Below are positions 9,301 through 18,570 of a DNA stretch of 22,718 nt, one piece after another. Position 1 is the stretch's first letter. Each line of letters opens with the position of its first letter. The DNA lies in assembly GCF_000003605.2 (NCBI RefSeq), contig NW_003157822.1, forward strand, positions 1 to 22,718. Reading direction: 5' to 3'. Source of the DNA: Saccoglossus kowalevskii (Eukaryota > Hemichordata > Enteropneusta > Harrimaniidae). The notes beneath the pieces were generated by a model. It ran no database searches. It worked only from the letters and a program-made list of their open reading frames with translations, and had not been told where the DNA came from. Made by a program: the position numbers and the translations under genes.

Positions 9301-9376
9301 CAGTTTGCTGATCATTGTAAAGTAAGCTTTCAACCATTGAAAAAACACAGACTATTCTGATCAGTGTTAAAGTAAG
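8846..9376 (+). repeat. 531-bp block, right member of the 3600-bp pair
   Basis: Partner of 5246-5776 with two substitutions over 531 bp. The duplicated interval starts inside a monomer reading TTCAATCATTG and ends exactly where this copy has duplicated its terminal A-rich 50-mer. Confidence 0.92.
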
Positions 9377-9426
9377 CTTTCAACCATTGAAAAAACACAG
9401 ACTATTCTGATCAGTGTTAAAGTAAG
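9327..9426 (+). repeat. Perfect tandem duplication of a 50-bp monomer
   Basis: 9327-9376 and 9377-9426 are identical 50-bp A-rich monomers (CTTTCAACC, TTGAAAAAAC, CAGACTATTCTG). The partner block at 5246-5776 has a single copy. Adjacent identical diagnostic monomers are unusual in this array and suggest a recent slippage or unequal-exchange event. Confidence 0.92.
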
Positions 9427-9755
9427 TTTCATCATTCGAATGGCACACCAGTTGCTGATCATGTTCAGTAAGTTACAACATGAAATAATACAGACTTTCT
9501 ATCAGTGTAAAGTAGTTTCAACCATGAAATGACACACAGTTTGCTGATCAGTGTAAAATAAATTTCAGCCATTAAAATGGCACACAGTTTGCTGATCAGT
9601 GTAAAATAAGTTTCAGCTATTGAAATGGCACACTGCTTGCTGATCAGTGTAAAGTAAGTTTCAACAATTGAAATGACACACAGTTTGCTGATCATTGTAA
9701 AGTAAGCTTTCAAACATTGACAAAACACAGACTTTTCTGATCATTGTTAAAGTAA
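9427..9755 (+). repeat. Indel-rich satellite patch and linker
   Basis: 9427-9530 is the noisiest stretch in the window. Monomers lose single bases repeatedly, as in TTTCATCATTCGAATGG, CACACCAGTTGCTG, ATCATGTTCAGTAAG, TTACAACATG, ACTTTCTATC and AAAGTAGTTTC. The underlying order (TCATTCAAATGG, TTTACAACC, AATAATACAG) is that of families q and F1, so this is a damaged or poorly resolved copy rather than new sequence. 9531-9755 holds variants such as AATTTCAGCCATTAAAATGG, CTATTG, CACTGCTTGC and CAATTG. Confidence 0.8.
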
Positions 9756-10571
9756 GTTTCAACCATTGAAATGGCACACAGTTTGCTGATCAGTGTTAAA
9801 GTAAGTTTCAACCATTGAAATGACACACAGTTTGCTGATCAGTGTAAAATAAGTTTCAGCCATTGAAATGGCACACAGTTTGCTGATCAGTGTAAAGTAA
9901 GTTTCAACCATTGAAATGGCACACAGTTTGCTGATCAGTGTTAAGTAAGTTTCAACCATTGAAATGACACAGTTTGCTGATCAGTGTTAAAGTAAGTTTC
10001 AACCATTGAAATGACACACAGTTTGCTGATCTGTGTAAGATAAGTTTAAACCATTGAAATGACCCACAGTTTGCGGATCAGTGTTAAGTACGTTTCAACC
10101 ATTGAAATGGCACACAGTTTGCTGATCGTTGTAAAGTAAGTTTCAAACATTGAAATAACACAGACTTTCGTGATCAGTGTTAAAGTAAGTTTCAACCATT
10201 GAAATGACACACAGTTTGCTGACCAGTGTTAAAGTTTCAATCATTGATATGACACACAGTTTGCTGATCAGTGTAAAGTAAGTTTCAACCATTGAAATGA
10301 CACATATTTTGCTGATCAGTGTAAAGTTTCAACCATTGAAATGACACACAGTTTGATGATCAGTGTTAAAGTAAGTTTCAACCATTGAAATAACACAGTC
10401 TTTTTCTGATCAGTGTTAAAGTAAGTTTCAAACATTGAAATGATACACAGTTTGCTGAACAGTGTAAAGTAAGTTTCAACCATTAAAATGACACACAGTT
10501 TGCTGATCAGTGGTAAAGTAAGTTTCAGCCATTGAAATGGCACACAGTTTTCCTGATCAGTGTAAAAATAA
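9756..10571 (+). repeat. 17-mer HOR, right end noisy
   Basis: The n-module 9756-9995 is clean. The 12-mer from 9996 has all members in order, with the rare CATTGATATG m6. From about 10400 single-base insertions accumulate in homopolymers (CTTTTTCTG, GTGGTAAAG, GTTTTCCTG). The unit runs into an insertion-rich monomer near 10561. Confidence 0.85.
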
Positions 10572-10766
10572 ATTTTCACCCATTGAAAATGGCACACAGT
10601 TTGCTGATCAGTGTAAAAGTAAGTTTCAACCATTGAAATGACACACAGTTTGCTGATCAGTGTAAAATAAGGTTCAGCCATTGAAATGGCACACAGTTGG
10701 CTGATCAGGGTAAAGTAAGTTTCAACCATTGAAATGGCACACAGTTTGCTGATCAGTGTTAAGTAA
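10572..10766 (+). repeat. Degraded n-like module
   Basis: About four monomers resembling n1-n4, with extra or substituted bases: AAATTTTCACCC, GAAAATGGC, GTAAAAGTAAG, AAGGTTCAGCC, GTTGGCTGATCAGGG and AAGTTTTAACC. It occupies the n-module position between two 12-mers. n5 is missing, since m1 follows the n4-like end directly. Confidence 0.8.
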
Positions 10767-11340
10767 GTTTTAACCATTGAAATGACACACAGTTTGCTGA
10801 TCTGTGTAAGATTAGTTTAAACCATTGAAATGACCCACAGTTTGCGGATCAGTGTTAAGTACGTTTCAACCATTGAAATGGCACACAGTTTGCTGATCGT
10901 TGTAAAGTAAGTTTCAAACATTGAAATAACACAGACTTTCCTGATCAGTGTTAAAGTAAGTTTCAACCATTGAAATGACACACAGTTAGCTGACCAGTGT
11001 TAAAGTTTCAATCATTGAAATGACACACAGTTTGTGATCAGTGTAAAGTAAGTTTCAACCATTGAAATGACACATATTTTTGGTGATCAGTGTAAAGTTT
11101 CAACCATTGAAAATGACACACAGTTTGATGATCAGTGTTAAAGTAAGTTTCAACCATTGAAATAACACAGTCTTTTCTGATCAGTGTTAAAGTTAGTTTC
11201 AAACATTGAAATGATACACAGTTTGATGAACAGTGTAAAGTAAGTTTCAACCATTAAAATGACACACAGTTTGCTGATCAGTGTAAAGTAAGTTTCAGCC
11301 ATTGAAATGGCACACAGTTTGTTGATCAGTGTTAAAGTAA
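10767..11340 (+). repeat. 12-mer HOR with local indels
   Basis: Starts with an m1 reading GTTTTAACC and GTAAGATTAG, and runs through m12 to the next m1 at 11341. It is 574 bp against the usual 573. Small indels cluster at 11029-11121 (TTTGTGATC, TATTTTTGGTG, GAAAATGAC). m12 reads GTTTGTTGATC instead of TTTCCTG. Confidence 0.87.
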
Positions 11341-12480
11341 GTTTCATCCATTGAAATGACACACAGTTTGCTGATCTGTGTAAGATAAGTTTAAACCATT
11401 GAAATGACCCACACTTTGCGGATCAGTGTTAAGTACGTTTCAACCATTGAAATGGCACACAGTTTGCTGATCGTTGTAAAGTAAGTTTCAACCATTGAAA
11501 TAACACAGACTTTCCTGATCAGTGTTAAAGTAAGTTTCAACCATTGAAATGACACACAGTTTGCTGATCAGTGTAAAGTAAGCTTTCAACCATTGGAATG
11601 ACACACAGTTTGCAGATCATTGTAAAGTAAGTTTCAACCATTGAAATAACACAGACTTTTCTGATCAGTGTTAAAGTAAGTTTCAACCATTGAAATGACA
11701 CACAGTTTGCTGATCAGTGTAAAGTAAGCTTTCAACCATTGAAATGACACACAGTTTGCTGATCATTGTAAAGTAAGTTTCAACAATTGAAATAACACAG
11801 ACTTTTCTGATCAGTGTTAAAGTAAGTTTCAACCATTGAAATGACACACAGTTTGCTGATCAGTGTTAAAGTAAGTTTCAATCATTCAAATGGCACACAG
11901 TTTGCTGATCATTGTAAATTAAGTTTACAACCATTGAAATAATACAGACTTTTCTGATCAGTGTTAAAGTAAGTTTCAATCATTGAAATGACACACAGTT
12001 TGCTGATCAGTGTAAAGTAAGTTTCTGCCATTAAAATGACACACAGTTTGCTGATCAGTGTTAAAGTTTCAATCATTGAAATGACACACAGTTTGCTGAT
12101 CAGTGTAAAGTAAGTTTCAACCATTGAAATGACACATAGTTTGCTGATCAGTGTAAAGTTTCAACCATTGAAATGACACACAGTTTGATGATCAGTACAA
12201 AAGTAAGTTTCAACCATTGAAATAACACAGACTTTTCTGATCAGTGTTAAAGTAAGTTTCAACCAATGAAATAATACACAGTTTGCTGAACAGTGTAAAG
12301 TAAGTTTCAACCATTAAAATGACACACAGTTTGCTGATCAGTGTTAAAGTAAGTTTCAACCATTGAAATGACACACAGTTTGCAGATCAGTGTTAAAGTA
12401 AGTTTCACCATTGAAATGACACACAGTTTGCGGATCAGTGTAAAGTAAGTTTCAATCATTGAAATGACACACAGTTTGCT
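11341..12480 (+). repeat. m1-m4 plus family q block, copy 2
   Basis: m1 at 11341 starts the block; from 11413 it follows q copy 1. The offset rises from 3075 to 3221 because of a 146-bp three-monomer duplication at 11485-11776. Copy-specific changes include CATTGGAATG, AGTACAAAAG and AATAATACACAG. Confidence 0.87.
11485..11776 (+). repeat. Tandem duplication of a three-monomer (146-bp) unit
   Basis: 11485-11630 and 11631-11776 are successive copies of a trimer of 49, 48 and 49 bp: a TAACACAGAC monomer, a reference monomer, and a GCTTTC monomer ending GATCATTG. The other two q copies contain it once. The first copy differs by TTTCCTG, CATTGGAATG and GCAGATC. Confidence 0.9.
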
Positions 12481-12798
12481 GATCAGTGTAAAGTAAGTTT
12501 CACCATTGAAATGACCACACCAGTTTGGCTGATCAGTGTAAAATAAGTTTCAGCTATTGAAATGGCACACAAGTTGCTGATCAGTGTAAAGTAAGTTTCA
12601 ACAATTGAAATGGCACACAGTTTGCTGATCAGTGTTAAGTAAGTTTCACCCATTGAAATGACACACAGTTTGCAGATCAGTGTAAAGTAAGTTTCAACAA
12701 TTGAAATGGCACACAGTTTGCTGATCATTGTAAAGTAAGCTTTTCAACCATTGAAAAAACACAGACTTTTCTGATCAGTGTTAAAGTAAGTTTCAACC
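12481..12798 (+). repeat. Indel-rich satellite linker
   Basis: Monomers here show scattered indels: TTTCACCATTG, GACCACACCAGTTTGGCTG, CACACAAGTTGCTG, TTTCACCCATTG and GCTTTTCAACC. The order includes three CAATTG or CTATTG members and ends with an A-rich 50-bp-type copy. It separates q copy 2 from F1 copy B. Confidence 0.78.
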
Positions 12799-14360
12799 AT
12801 TGAAATGACACAAAGTTTGCTGATCAGTGTAAAGTAAGCTTTCAACTATTGAAATGACACACAGTTTGCTGATCAGTGTTAAAGTAAGTTTCAACCATTG
12901 AAATGACACACAGTTTGCTGATCAGTGTAAAATAAGTTTCAGCCATTGAAATGGCACACAGTTTGCTGATCAGTGTAAAGTAAGTTTCAACCATTGAAAT
13001 GGCACACAGTTTGCTGATCAGCGTTAAGTAAGTTTCAACCATTGAAGTGACACAGTTTACTGATCAGTGTTAAAGTAAGTTTCAACCATTGAAATGACAC
13101 ACAGTTTGCTGATCTGTGTAAGATAAGTTTAAACCATTGAAATGACCCACAGTTTGCGGATCAGTGTTAAGTACGTTTCAACCATTGAAATGACACACAG
13201 TTTGCTGATCGTTGTAAAGTAAGTTTCAACCATTGAAATAACACAGACTTTCCTGATCAGTGTTAAAGTAAGTTTCAACCATTGAAATGACACACAGTTT
13301 GCTGATCAGTGTAAAGTAAGCTTTCAACTATTGAAATGACACACAGTTTGCTGATCATTGTAAAGTAAGTTTCAACCATTGAAATAACACAGACTTTTCT
13401 GATCAGTGTTAACGTAAGTTTCAACCATTGAAATGACACACAGTTTGCTGATCAGTGTAAAGTAAGTTTCTGCCATTAAAATGACACACAGTTTGCTGAT
13501 CAGTGTTAAATTTTCAATCATTGAAATGACACATAGTTTGCTGATGAGTGTAAAGTTTCAACCATTGAAATGACACACAGTTTGATGATCAGTGCTAAAG
13601 TAAGTTTCAACCATTGAAATAACAAACAGTTTGCTGATCATTGTAAAGTAAGTTTCAACCATTGAAATAACACAGACTTTTCTGATCAGTGTTAACGTAA
13701 GTTTCAACCATTGAAATGATACACAGTTTGCTGAACAGTGTAAAGTAAGTTTCAACCATTAAAATGACACACAGTTTGCTGATCAGTGGAAAGTAAGTTT
13801 CAGCCATTGAAATGGCACACAGTTTCCTGATCAGTGTTAAAGTAAGTTTAAACCATTGAAATGACACACAGTTTGCTGATCAGTGTTAAAGTAAGTTTCA
13901 ACCATTGAAATGACACACAGTTTGCGGATCAGTGTAAAGTAAGTTTCAACCATTGAAATGACACGCAGTTTGCGGATCAGTGTTAAAGTAAGTTTCAACC
14001 ATTGAAATGACACACAGTTTGCTGATCATTGTAAAGTAAGCTTTCAACCATTGAAAAAACACAGACTTTTCTAATCAGTGTTAAAGTAAGTTTCAACCAT
14101 TGAAATGACACACAGTTTGCTGATCATTCTAAAGTATGCTTTCAACCATTGAAAAAACACAGACTATTCTGATCAGTGTTAAAGTAAGTTTCAATCATTC
14201 AAATGGCACACAGTTTGCTGATCATTGTAAAATAAGTTTACAACCATTGTAATAATACAGACTTTTCTGATCAGTGTTAAAGTAAGTTTCAACCATTGAA
14301 ATGACACACAGTTTGCTGATCAGCGTAAAGTAAGTTTCAGCCATTAAAATGACACACAGT
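12799..14360 (+). repeat. Family F1 block, copy B (longest)
   Basis: This is the most complete F1 copy and the reference for the others. It contains an n-like module whose n1 reads CTTTCAACTATTG (12839-13078), m1-m4 (13079 onward), and then the F1-specific order: CTTTCAACTATTG, GTTAACGTAAG, TTTCTGCC, TTTTCAATC, GATGAGTG, GTGCTAAAG, AACAAACAG, GTGGAAAG, two GCGGATCAG monomers, TCTAATCAG, AAAGTATGC, TTCAAATGG, ATTGTAATAATACAG and GATCAGCG. Offsets are 5534 to copy C and 7392 to copy D. Confidence 0.9.
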
Positions 14361-14771
14361 TTGCTGATCAGTGTTAAAGTAAGTTTTAAACATTGAAATG
14401 ACACACAGTTTGCTGATCAGTGTAAAGTAAGTTTCAACCATTGAAATGGCACACAGTTTGCTGATCATTGTAAAGTAAGCTTTCATCCCTTGAAAAAACA
14501 CAATACTTTTCTGATCAGTGTTAAAGTAAGTTTCAACCATTGAAATGACACACAGTTTGCTGAATGTGTTAAGTAAGTTTCAACCAATGAAATGACACAC
14601 AGTTTGCTGATCAGTGTAAAGTAAGTTTCAACCATTGAAATGACACACAGTTTGCGGATCAGTGTTAAAGTAAGTTTCAAACATTGAAATGACACACAGT
14701 TTGCTGATCATTGTAAAGTAAGCTTTCAAACATTGAAAAAACTCAGACTTTTCTGATCAGTGTTAAAGTAA
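14361..14771 (+). repeat. Linker between F1 copy B and a 17-mer
   Basis: It includes an A-rich monomer reading TTTCATCCCTTG with CAATAC, and the truncated TGCTGAATGTGTTAAG monomer followed by a CCAATG copy, as near 2929. The right part, from 14610, belongs to the 1.2-kb block shared with 3931-5139. Confidence 0.78.
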
Positions 14772-15584
14772 GTTTCAACCATTGAAATGGCACACAGTTT
14801 GCTGATCAGTGTTAAAGTAAGTTTCAACCATTGAAATGACACACAGTTTGCTGATCAGTGTAAAATAAGTTTCAGCCATTGAAATGGCACACAGTTTGCT
14901 GATGAGTGTAAAGTAAGTTTCAACCATTGAAATGGCACACAGTTTGCTGATCAGTGTTAAGTAAGTTTCAACCATTGAAATGACACAGTTTGCTGATCAG
15001 TGTTAAAGTAAGTTTCAACCATTGAAATGATACACAGTTTGCTGATCTGTGTAAGATAAGTTTAAACCATTGAAATGACCCACAGTATGCGGATCAGTGT
15101 TAAGTACGTTTCAACCATTGAAATGGCACACAGTTTGCTGATCGTTGTAAAGTAAGTTTCAAACATTGAAATAACACAGACTTTCGTGATCAGTGTTAAA
15201 GTTAGTTTCAACCATTGAAATGACACACAGTTTGCTGACCAGTGTTAAAGTTTCAATCATTGAAATGACACACAGTTTGCTGATCAGTGTAAAGTAAGTT
15301 TCAACCATTGAAATGACACATATTTTGCTGATCAATGTAAAGTTTCAACCATTGAAATGACACACAGTTTGATGATCAGTGTTAAAGTAAGTTTCAACCA
15401 TTGAAATAACACAGTCTTTTCTGATCAGTGTTAAAGTAAGTTTCAACCATTGAAATGATACACAGTTTGCTGAACAGTGTAAAGTAAGTTTCAACCATTA
15501 AAATGACACACAGTTTGCTGATCAGTGTAAAGTAAGTTTCAGCCATTGAAATGGCTCACAGTTTCCTGATCAGTGTTAAAGTAA
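14772..15584 (+). repeat. Complete 17-mer HOR (n1-n5, m1-m12; 813 bp)
   Basis: The second clean complete unit, with the same length and order as 4093-4905. It shares with that copy several changes absent from the copy at 3133: GATGAGTG in n3, CAGTAT in m2, TTTCGTG and GTTAGTTTC in m4, ATATTTTG in m7 and GGCTCACAG in m12. Within 14610-15818 I count about six substitutions against 3931-5139. Confidence 0.93.
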
Positions 15585-15969
15585 GTTTCATCCATTGAAA
15601 TGACACACAGTTTGCTGATCTGTGTAAGATAAGTTTAAACCATTGAAATGACCCACACTTTGCGGATCAGTGTTAAGTACGTTTCATCCATTGAAATGGC
15701 ACACAGTTTGCTGATCGTTGTAAAGTAAGTTTCAACCATTGAAATAACACAGACTTTCCTGATCAGTGTTAAAGTAAGTTTCAACCATTGAAATGACACA
15801 CAGTTTGCTGATCAGTGTAAAGTAAGCTTTCAAACATTGAAATGACACACAGTTTGCAGATCATTGTAAAGTAAGTTTCAACCATTGAAATAACACAGAC
15901 TTTGCTGATCAGTGTTAAGTAAGTTTCAACCATTGAAATGACACAGTTTGCTGATCAGTGTTAAAGTAA
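15585..15969 (+). repeat. m1-m4, q-like monomers and n5
   Basis: m1-m4 with the CACACTTTGCGG and TTTCATCC sub-variants is followed by a reference monomer, a GCTTTCAAAC monomer with GCAGATCATTG, and a TAACACAGAC monomer with a hybrid TTTGCTG end. Then comes an n4/n5 junction that leads to the next m1. This is an alternative continuation from the m1-m4 hub. Confidence 0.8.
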
Positions 15970-16542
15970 GTTTCAACCATTGAAATGACACACAGTTTGC
16001 TGATCTGTGTAAGATAAGTTTAAACCATTGAAATGACCCACAGTTTGCGGATCAGTGTTAAGTACGTTTCAACCATTGAAATGGCACACAGTTTGCTGAT
16101 CGTTGTAAAGTAAGTTTCAAACATTGAAATAACACAGACTTTCGTGATCAGTGTTAAAGTAAGTTTCAACCATTGAAATGACACACAGTTTGCTGACCAG
16201 TGTTAAAGTTTCAATCATTGAAATGACACACAGTTTGCTGATCAGTGTAAAGTAAGTTTCAACCATTGAAATGACACATATTTTGCTGATCAGTGTAAAG
16301 TTTCAACCATTGAAATGACACACAGTTTGATGATCAGTGTTAAAGTAAGTTTCAACCATTGAAATAACACAGTCTTTTCTGATCAGTGTTAAAGTAAGTT
16401 TCAACCATTGAAATGATACACAGTTTGCTGAACAGTGTAAAGTAAGTTTCAACCATTAAAATGACACACAGTTTGCTGATCAGTGTAAAGTAAGTTTCAG
16501 CCATTGAAATGGCACACAGTTTCCTGATCAGCGTTAAAGTAA
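15970..16542 (+). repeat. Complete 12-mer HOR (573 bp)
   Basis: m1 to m12 in order and at the canonical length, closing on the next m1 at 16543. It is collinear with 7121-7693 at an offset of 8849. m12 ends with a private GATCAGCG variant. Confidence 0.92.
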
Positions 16543-16833
16543 GTTTCATCCATTGAAATGACACACAGTTTGCTGATCTGTGTAAGATAAGTTTAAACCA
16601 TTGAAATGACCCACACTTTGCGGATCAGTGTTAAGTACGTTTCAACCATTGAAATGGCACACAGTTTGCTGATCGTTGTAAAGTAAGTTTCAACCATTGA
16701 AATAACACAGACTTTCCTGATCAGTGTTAAAGTAAGTTTCAACCATTGAAATGACACACAGTTTGCTGATCAGTGTAAAGTAAGCTTTCAACCATTGAAA
16801 TGACACACAGTTTGCTGATCAGTGTAAAGTAAG

Positions 16834-16848
16834 TTTCAACCATTGAAA
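16834..16848. repeat. Inverted repeat at the monomer start (representative)
   Basis: TTTCAACCATTGAAA is a perfect 6-bp inverted repeat (TTTCAA/TTGAAA) around a 3-nt spacer. It recurs in most monomers, so the array holds hundreds of short potential hairpins. Monomers reading TTCAATCATTGAA keep the stem and change only the spacer. Those reading TTTCAGCC, TTTAAACC or CATTAAAATG weaken it. Confidence 0.85.
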
Positions 16849-16862
16849 TGACACACAGTTTG

Positions 16863-16870
16863 CTGATCAG
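16863..16870. repeat. CTGATCAG palindrome (representative)
   Basis: CTGATCAG is an 8-bp perfect palindrome present in most monomers and contains TGATCA and GATC. Diagnostic monomers alter it: GCGGATCAG (m2), CTGATCGTTG (m3), CTGACCAG (m5), ATGATCAG (m8), CTGAACAG (m10) and CTGATCTG (m1). The palindrome is therefore the main variable site that distinguishes HOR members. Confidence 0.85.
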
Positions 16871-17296
16871 TGTAAAGTAAGTTTCAACCATTGAAATGAC
16901 ACACAGTTTGCTGATCAGTGTAAAGTAAGTTTCAACCATTGAAATAACACAGAATTTTCTTATCATTGTAAAGTAAGCTTTCAACCATTGAAATGACACA
17001 CAGTTTGCTGATCAGTGTTAAAGTAAGTTTCAAACATTGAAATAACACAGACTTTCCTGATCAGTGTTAAAGTAAGTTTCAACCATTGAAATGACACACA
17101 GTTTGCTGATCAGTGTAAAGTAAGCTTTCAACCATTGAAATAACACACAGTTTGCTGATCATTGTAAAGTAAGTTTTAAGCATTGAAATGACACACAGTT
17201 TGCTGATCAGTGTAAAGTAAGTTTCAACCATTGAAATGACACACAGTTTGCTGATCAGTGTTAAAGTAAGTTTCAACCATTGAAATGACACACAGT

Positions 17297-17603
17297 TTGC
17301 AGGTCAGTGTTAAAGTAAGTTTCAACCATTGAAATGACACACAGTTTGCGGATCAGTGTAAAGTAAGTTTCAACCATTGAAATGACACAAAGTTTGCTGA
17401 TCAGTGTAAAGTTTCAACCATTGAAATGACACACAGTTTGATGATCAGTGTTAAAGTAAGTTTCAACCATTGAAATAACACAGTCTTTTCTGATCAGTGT
17501 TAAAGTAAGTTTCAACCATTGAAATGATACACAGTTTGCTGAACAGTGTAAAGTAAGTTTCAACCATTGAAATGGCACACAGTTTGCTGATCAGTGTTAA
17601 GTA
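17297..17603 (+). repeat. Partial HOR (m7-like to m10) with hybrid junction
   Basis: Monomers with GCAGGTCAG and GCGGATCAG lead to an m7-like copy lacking GTAA, then m8 (ATGATCAG), m9 (CAGTCTTTTC) and m10 (GATACACAG, GAACAG). The next monomer joins GGCACACAG to the m2 end GTTAAGTACG. Members m11, m12, m1 and most of m2 are therefore skipped. Confidence 0.82.
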
Positions 17604-18480
17604 CGTTTCAACCATTGAAATGGCACACAGTTTACTGATCGTTGTAAAGTAAGTTTCAACCATTGAAATAACACAGACTTTCCTGATCAGTGTTAAAGTA
17701 AGTTTCAACAATTGAAATGACACACAGTTTGCTGATCAGTGTAAAGTAAGCTTTCAACCATTGAAATGACACACAGTTTGCTGATCATTGTAAAGTAAGT
17801 TTCAACAATTGAAATAACACAGACTTTTCTGATCAGTGTTAAAGTAAGTTTCAACCATTGAAATGACACACAGTTTGCTGATCAGTGTTAAAGTAAGTTT
17901 CAATCATTCAAATGGCACACAGTTTGCAGATCATTGTAAATTAAGTTTACAACCATTGAAATAATACAGACTTTTCTGATCAGTGTTAAAGTAAGTTTCA
18001 ACCATTGAAATGACACACAGTTTGCTGATCAGTGTAAAGTAAGTTTCTGCCATTAAAATGACACACAGTTTGCTGATCAGTGTTAAAGTTTCAATCATTG
18101 AAATGACACACAGTTTGCTGATCAGTGTAAAGTAAGTTTCAACCATTGAAATGACACATAGTTTGCTGATCAGTGTAAAGTTTCAACCATTGAAATGACA
18201 CACAGTTTGATGATCAGTACTAAAGTAAGTTTCAACCATTGAAATAACACAGACTTTTCTGATCAGTGTTAAAGTAAGTTTCAACCAATGACATGATACA
18301 CAGTTTGCTGAACAGTGTAAAGTAAGTTTCAACCAATGAAATGGCACACAGTTTGCTGATCAGTGTTAAAGTAAGTTTCAACCATTGAAATGACACACAG
18401 TTTGCTGATCAGTGTTAAAGTAAGTTTCAACCATTGAAATGACACACAGTTTGCAGATCAGTGTAAAGTAAGTTTCACCA
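17604..18480 (+). repeat. Family q block, copy 3
   Basis: Collinear with 8361 onward at an offset of 9243. It has the single, unduplicated trimer. Copy-specific changes include TTTACTG in m3, GCAGATCATTG before the TTACAACC monomer, AATGACATGATACACAG, and a CCAATG monomer near 18331. Confidence 0.88.
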
Positions 18481-18570
18481 TTGAAATGACACACAGTTTG
18501 CTGATCAGTGTAAAGTAAGTTCAACCATTGAAATGGCACAGACTTTTCTGATCAGTGTAAAGTAAGTTCA
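18481..18570 (+). repeat. Indel-rich satellite patch
   Basis: Short stretch with TTTCACC, AAGTTCAACC (twice), and GGCACAGACTTTTC joined across monomer types. It sits at the boundary between q copy 3 and F1 copy C. A further extra T occurs just after it, in CAGTTTTACTG. Confidence 0.75.

Larger units (their letters stand above)
16833..16880 (+). repeat. Reference 48-bp satellite monomer
   Basis: This copy can serve as the reference monomer. It is identical to its neighbour at 16881-16928 and to the copy at 16736-16783. It is 48 bp, AT-rich, and carries two dyads: TTTCAACCATTGAAA near its start and CTGATCAG near its middle. The common 49-bp form adds one T to give GTGTTAAAG. The 48-bp length is a multiple of three, so the reverse strand stays open in one frame across consecutive 48-mers. 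Confidence 0.95.
16543..17296 (+). repeat. m1-m4 plus homogeneous 48-mer run
   Basis: After m1-m4 the array enters its most uniform stretch. Three copies of the reference monomer (16736, 16833, 16881) are identical. A second cycle, with a TAACACAGAC monomer at 17035 and a GCTTTC monomer, follows. Variants include AGAATTTTCTTATC near 16950 and TTTTAAGCATTG near 17174. The low divergence suggests recent local expansion. Confidence 0.8.

Noticed and set aside
9427-9530. Unique non-satellite island
   Set aside because: Although it looks different at first, every piece aligns to known variant monomers after allowing single-base indels.
10316-10777. Longest minus-strand open frame (153 codons) with MVETYFTLIS-like repeats
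   Set aside because: It is the satellite read in the reverse frame. It lies in a noisy region where extra bases happen to preserve the frame. Other monomer lengths break the frame constantly, and there is no non-repeat protein sequence.
16834-16848. Rho-independent terminator or structured RNA hairpin
   Set aside because: The stem is only 6 bp and AT-rich with a 3-nt loop, is not followed by a T-run, and is repeated in nearly all monomers.
16859-16872. TGCTGATCAG as a Maf-type (MARE) recognition site
   Set aside because: The half-sites TGCTGA and TCAG are present, but the spacing lacks the central base of the known element and the right half is GTG rather than GCA. It is better explained as the monomer palindrome.
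16833-16880. CENP-B box or telomeric repeat within the monomer
   Set aside because: No CG-rich CENP-B-box-like motif and no TTAGGG-type or TTTAGGG-type repeats are visible.
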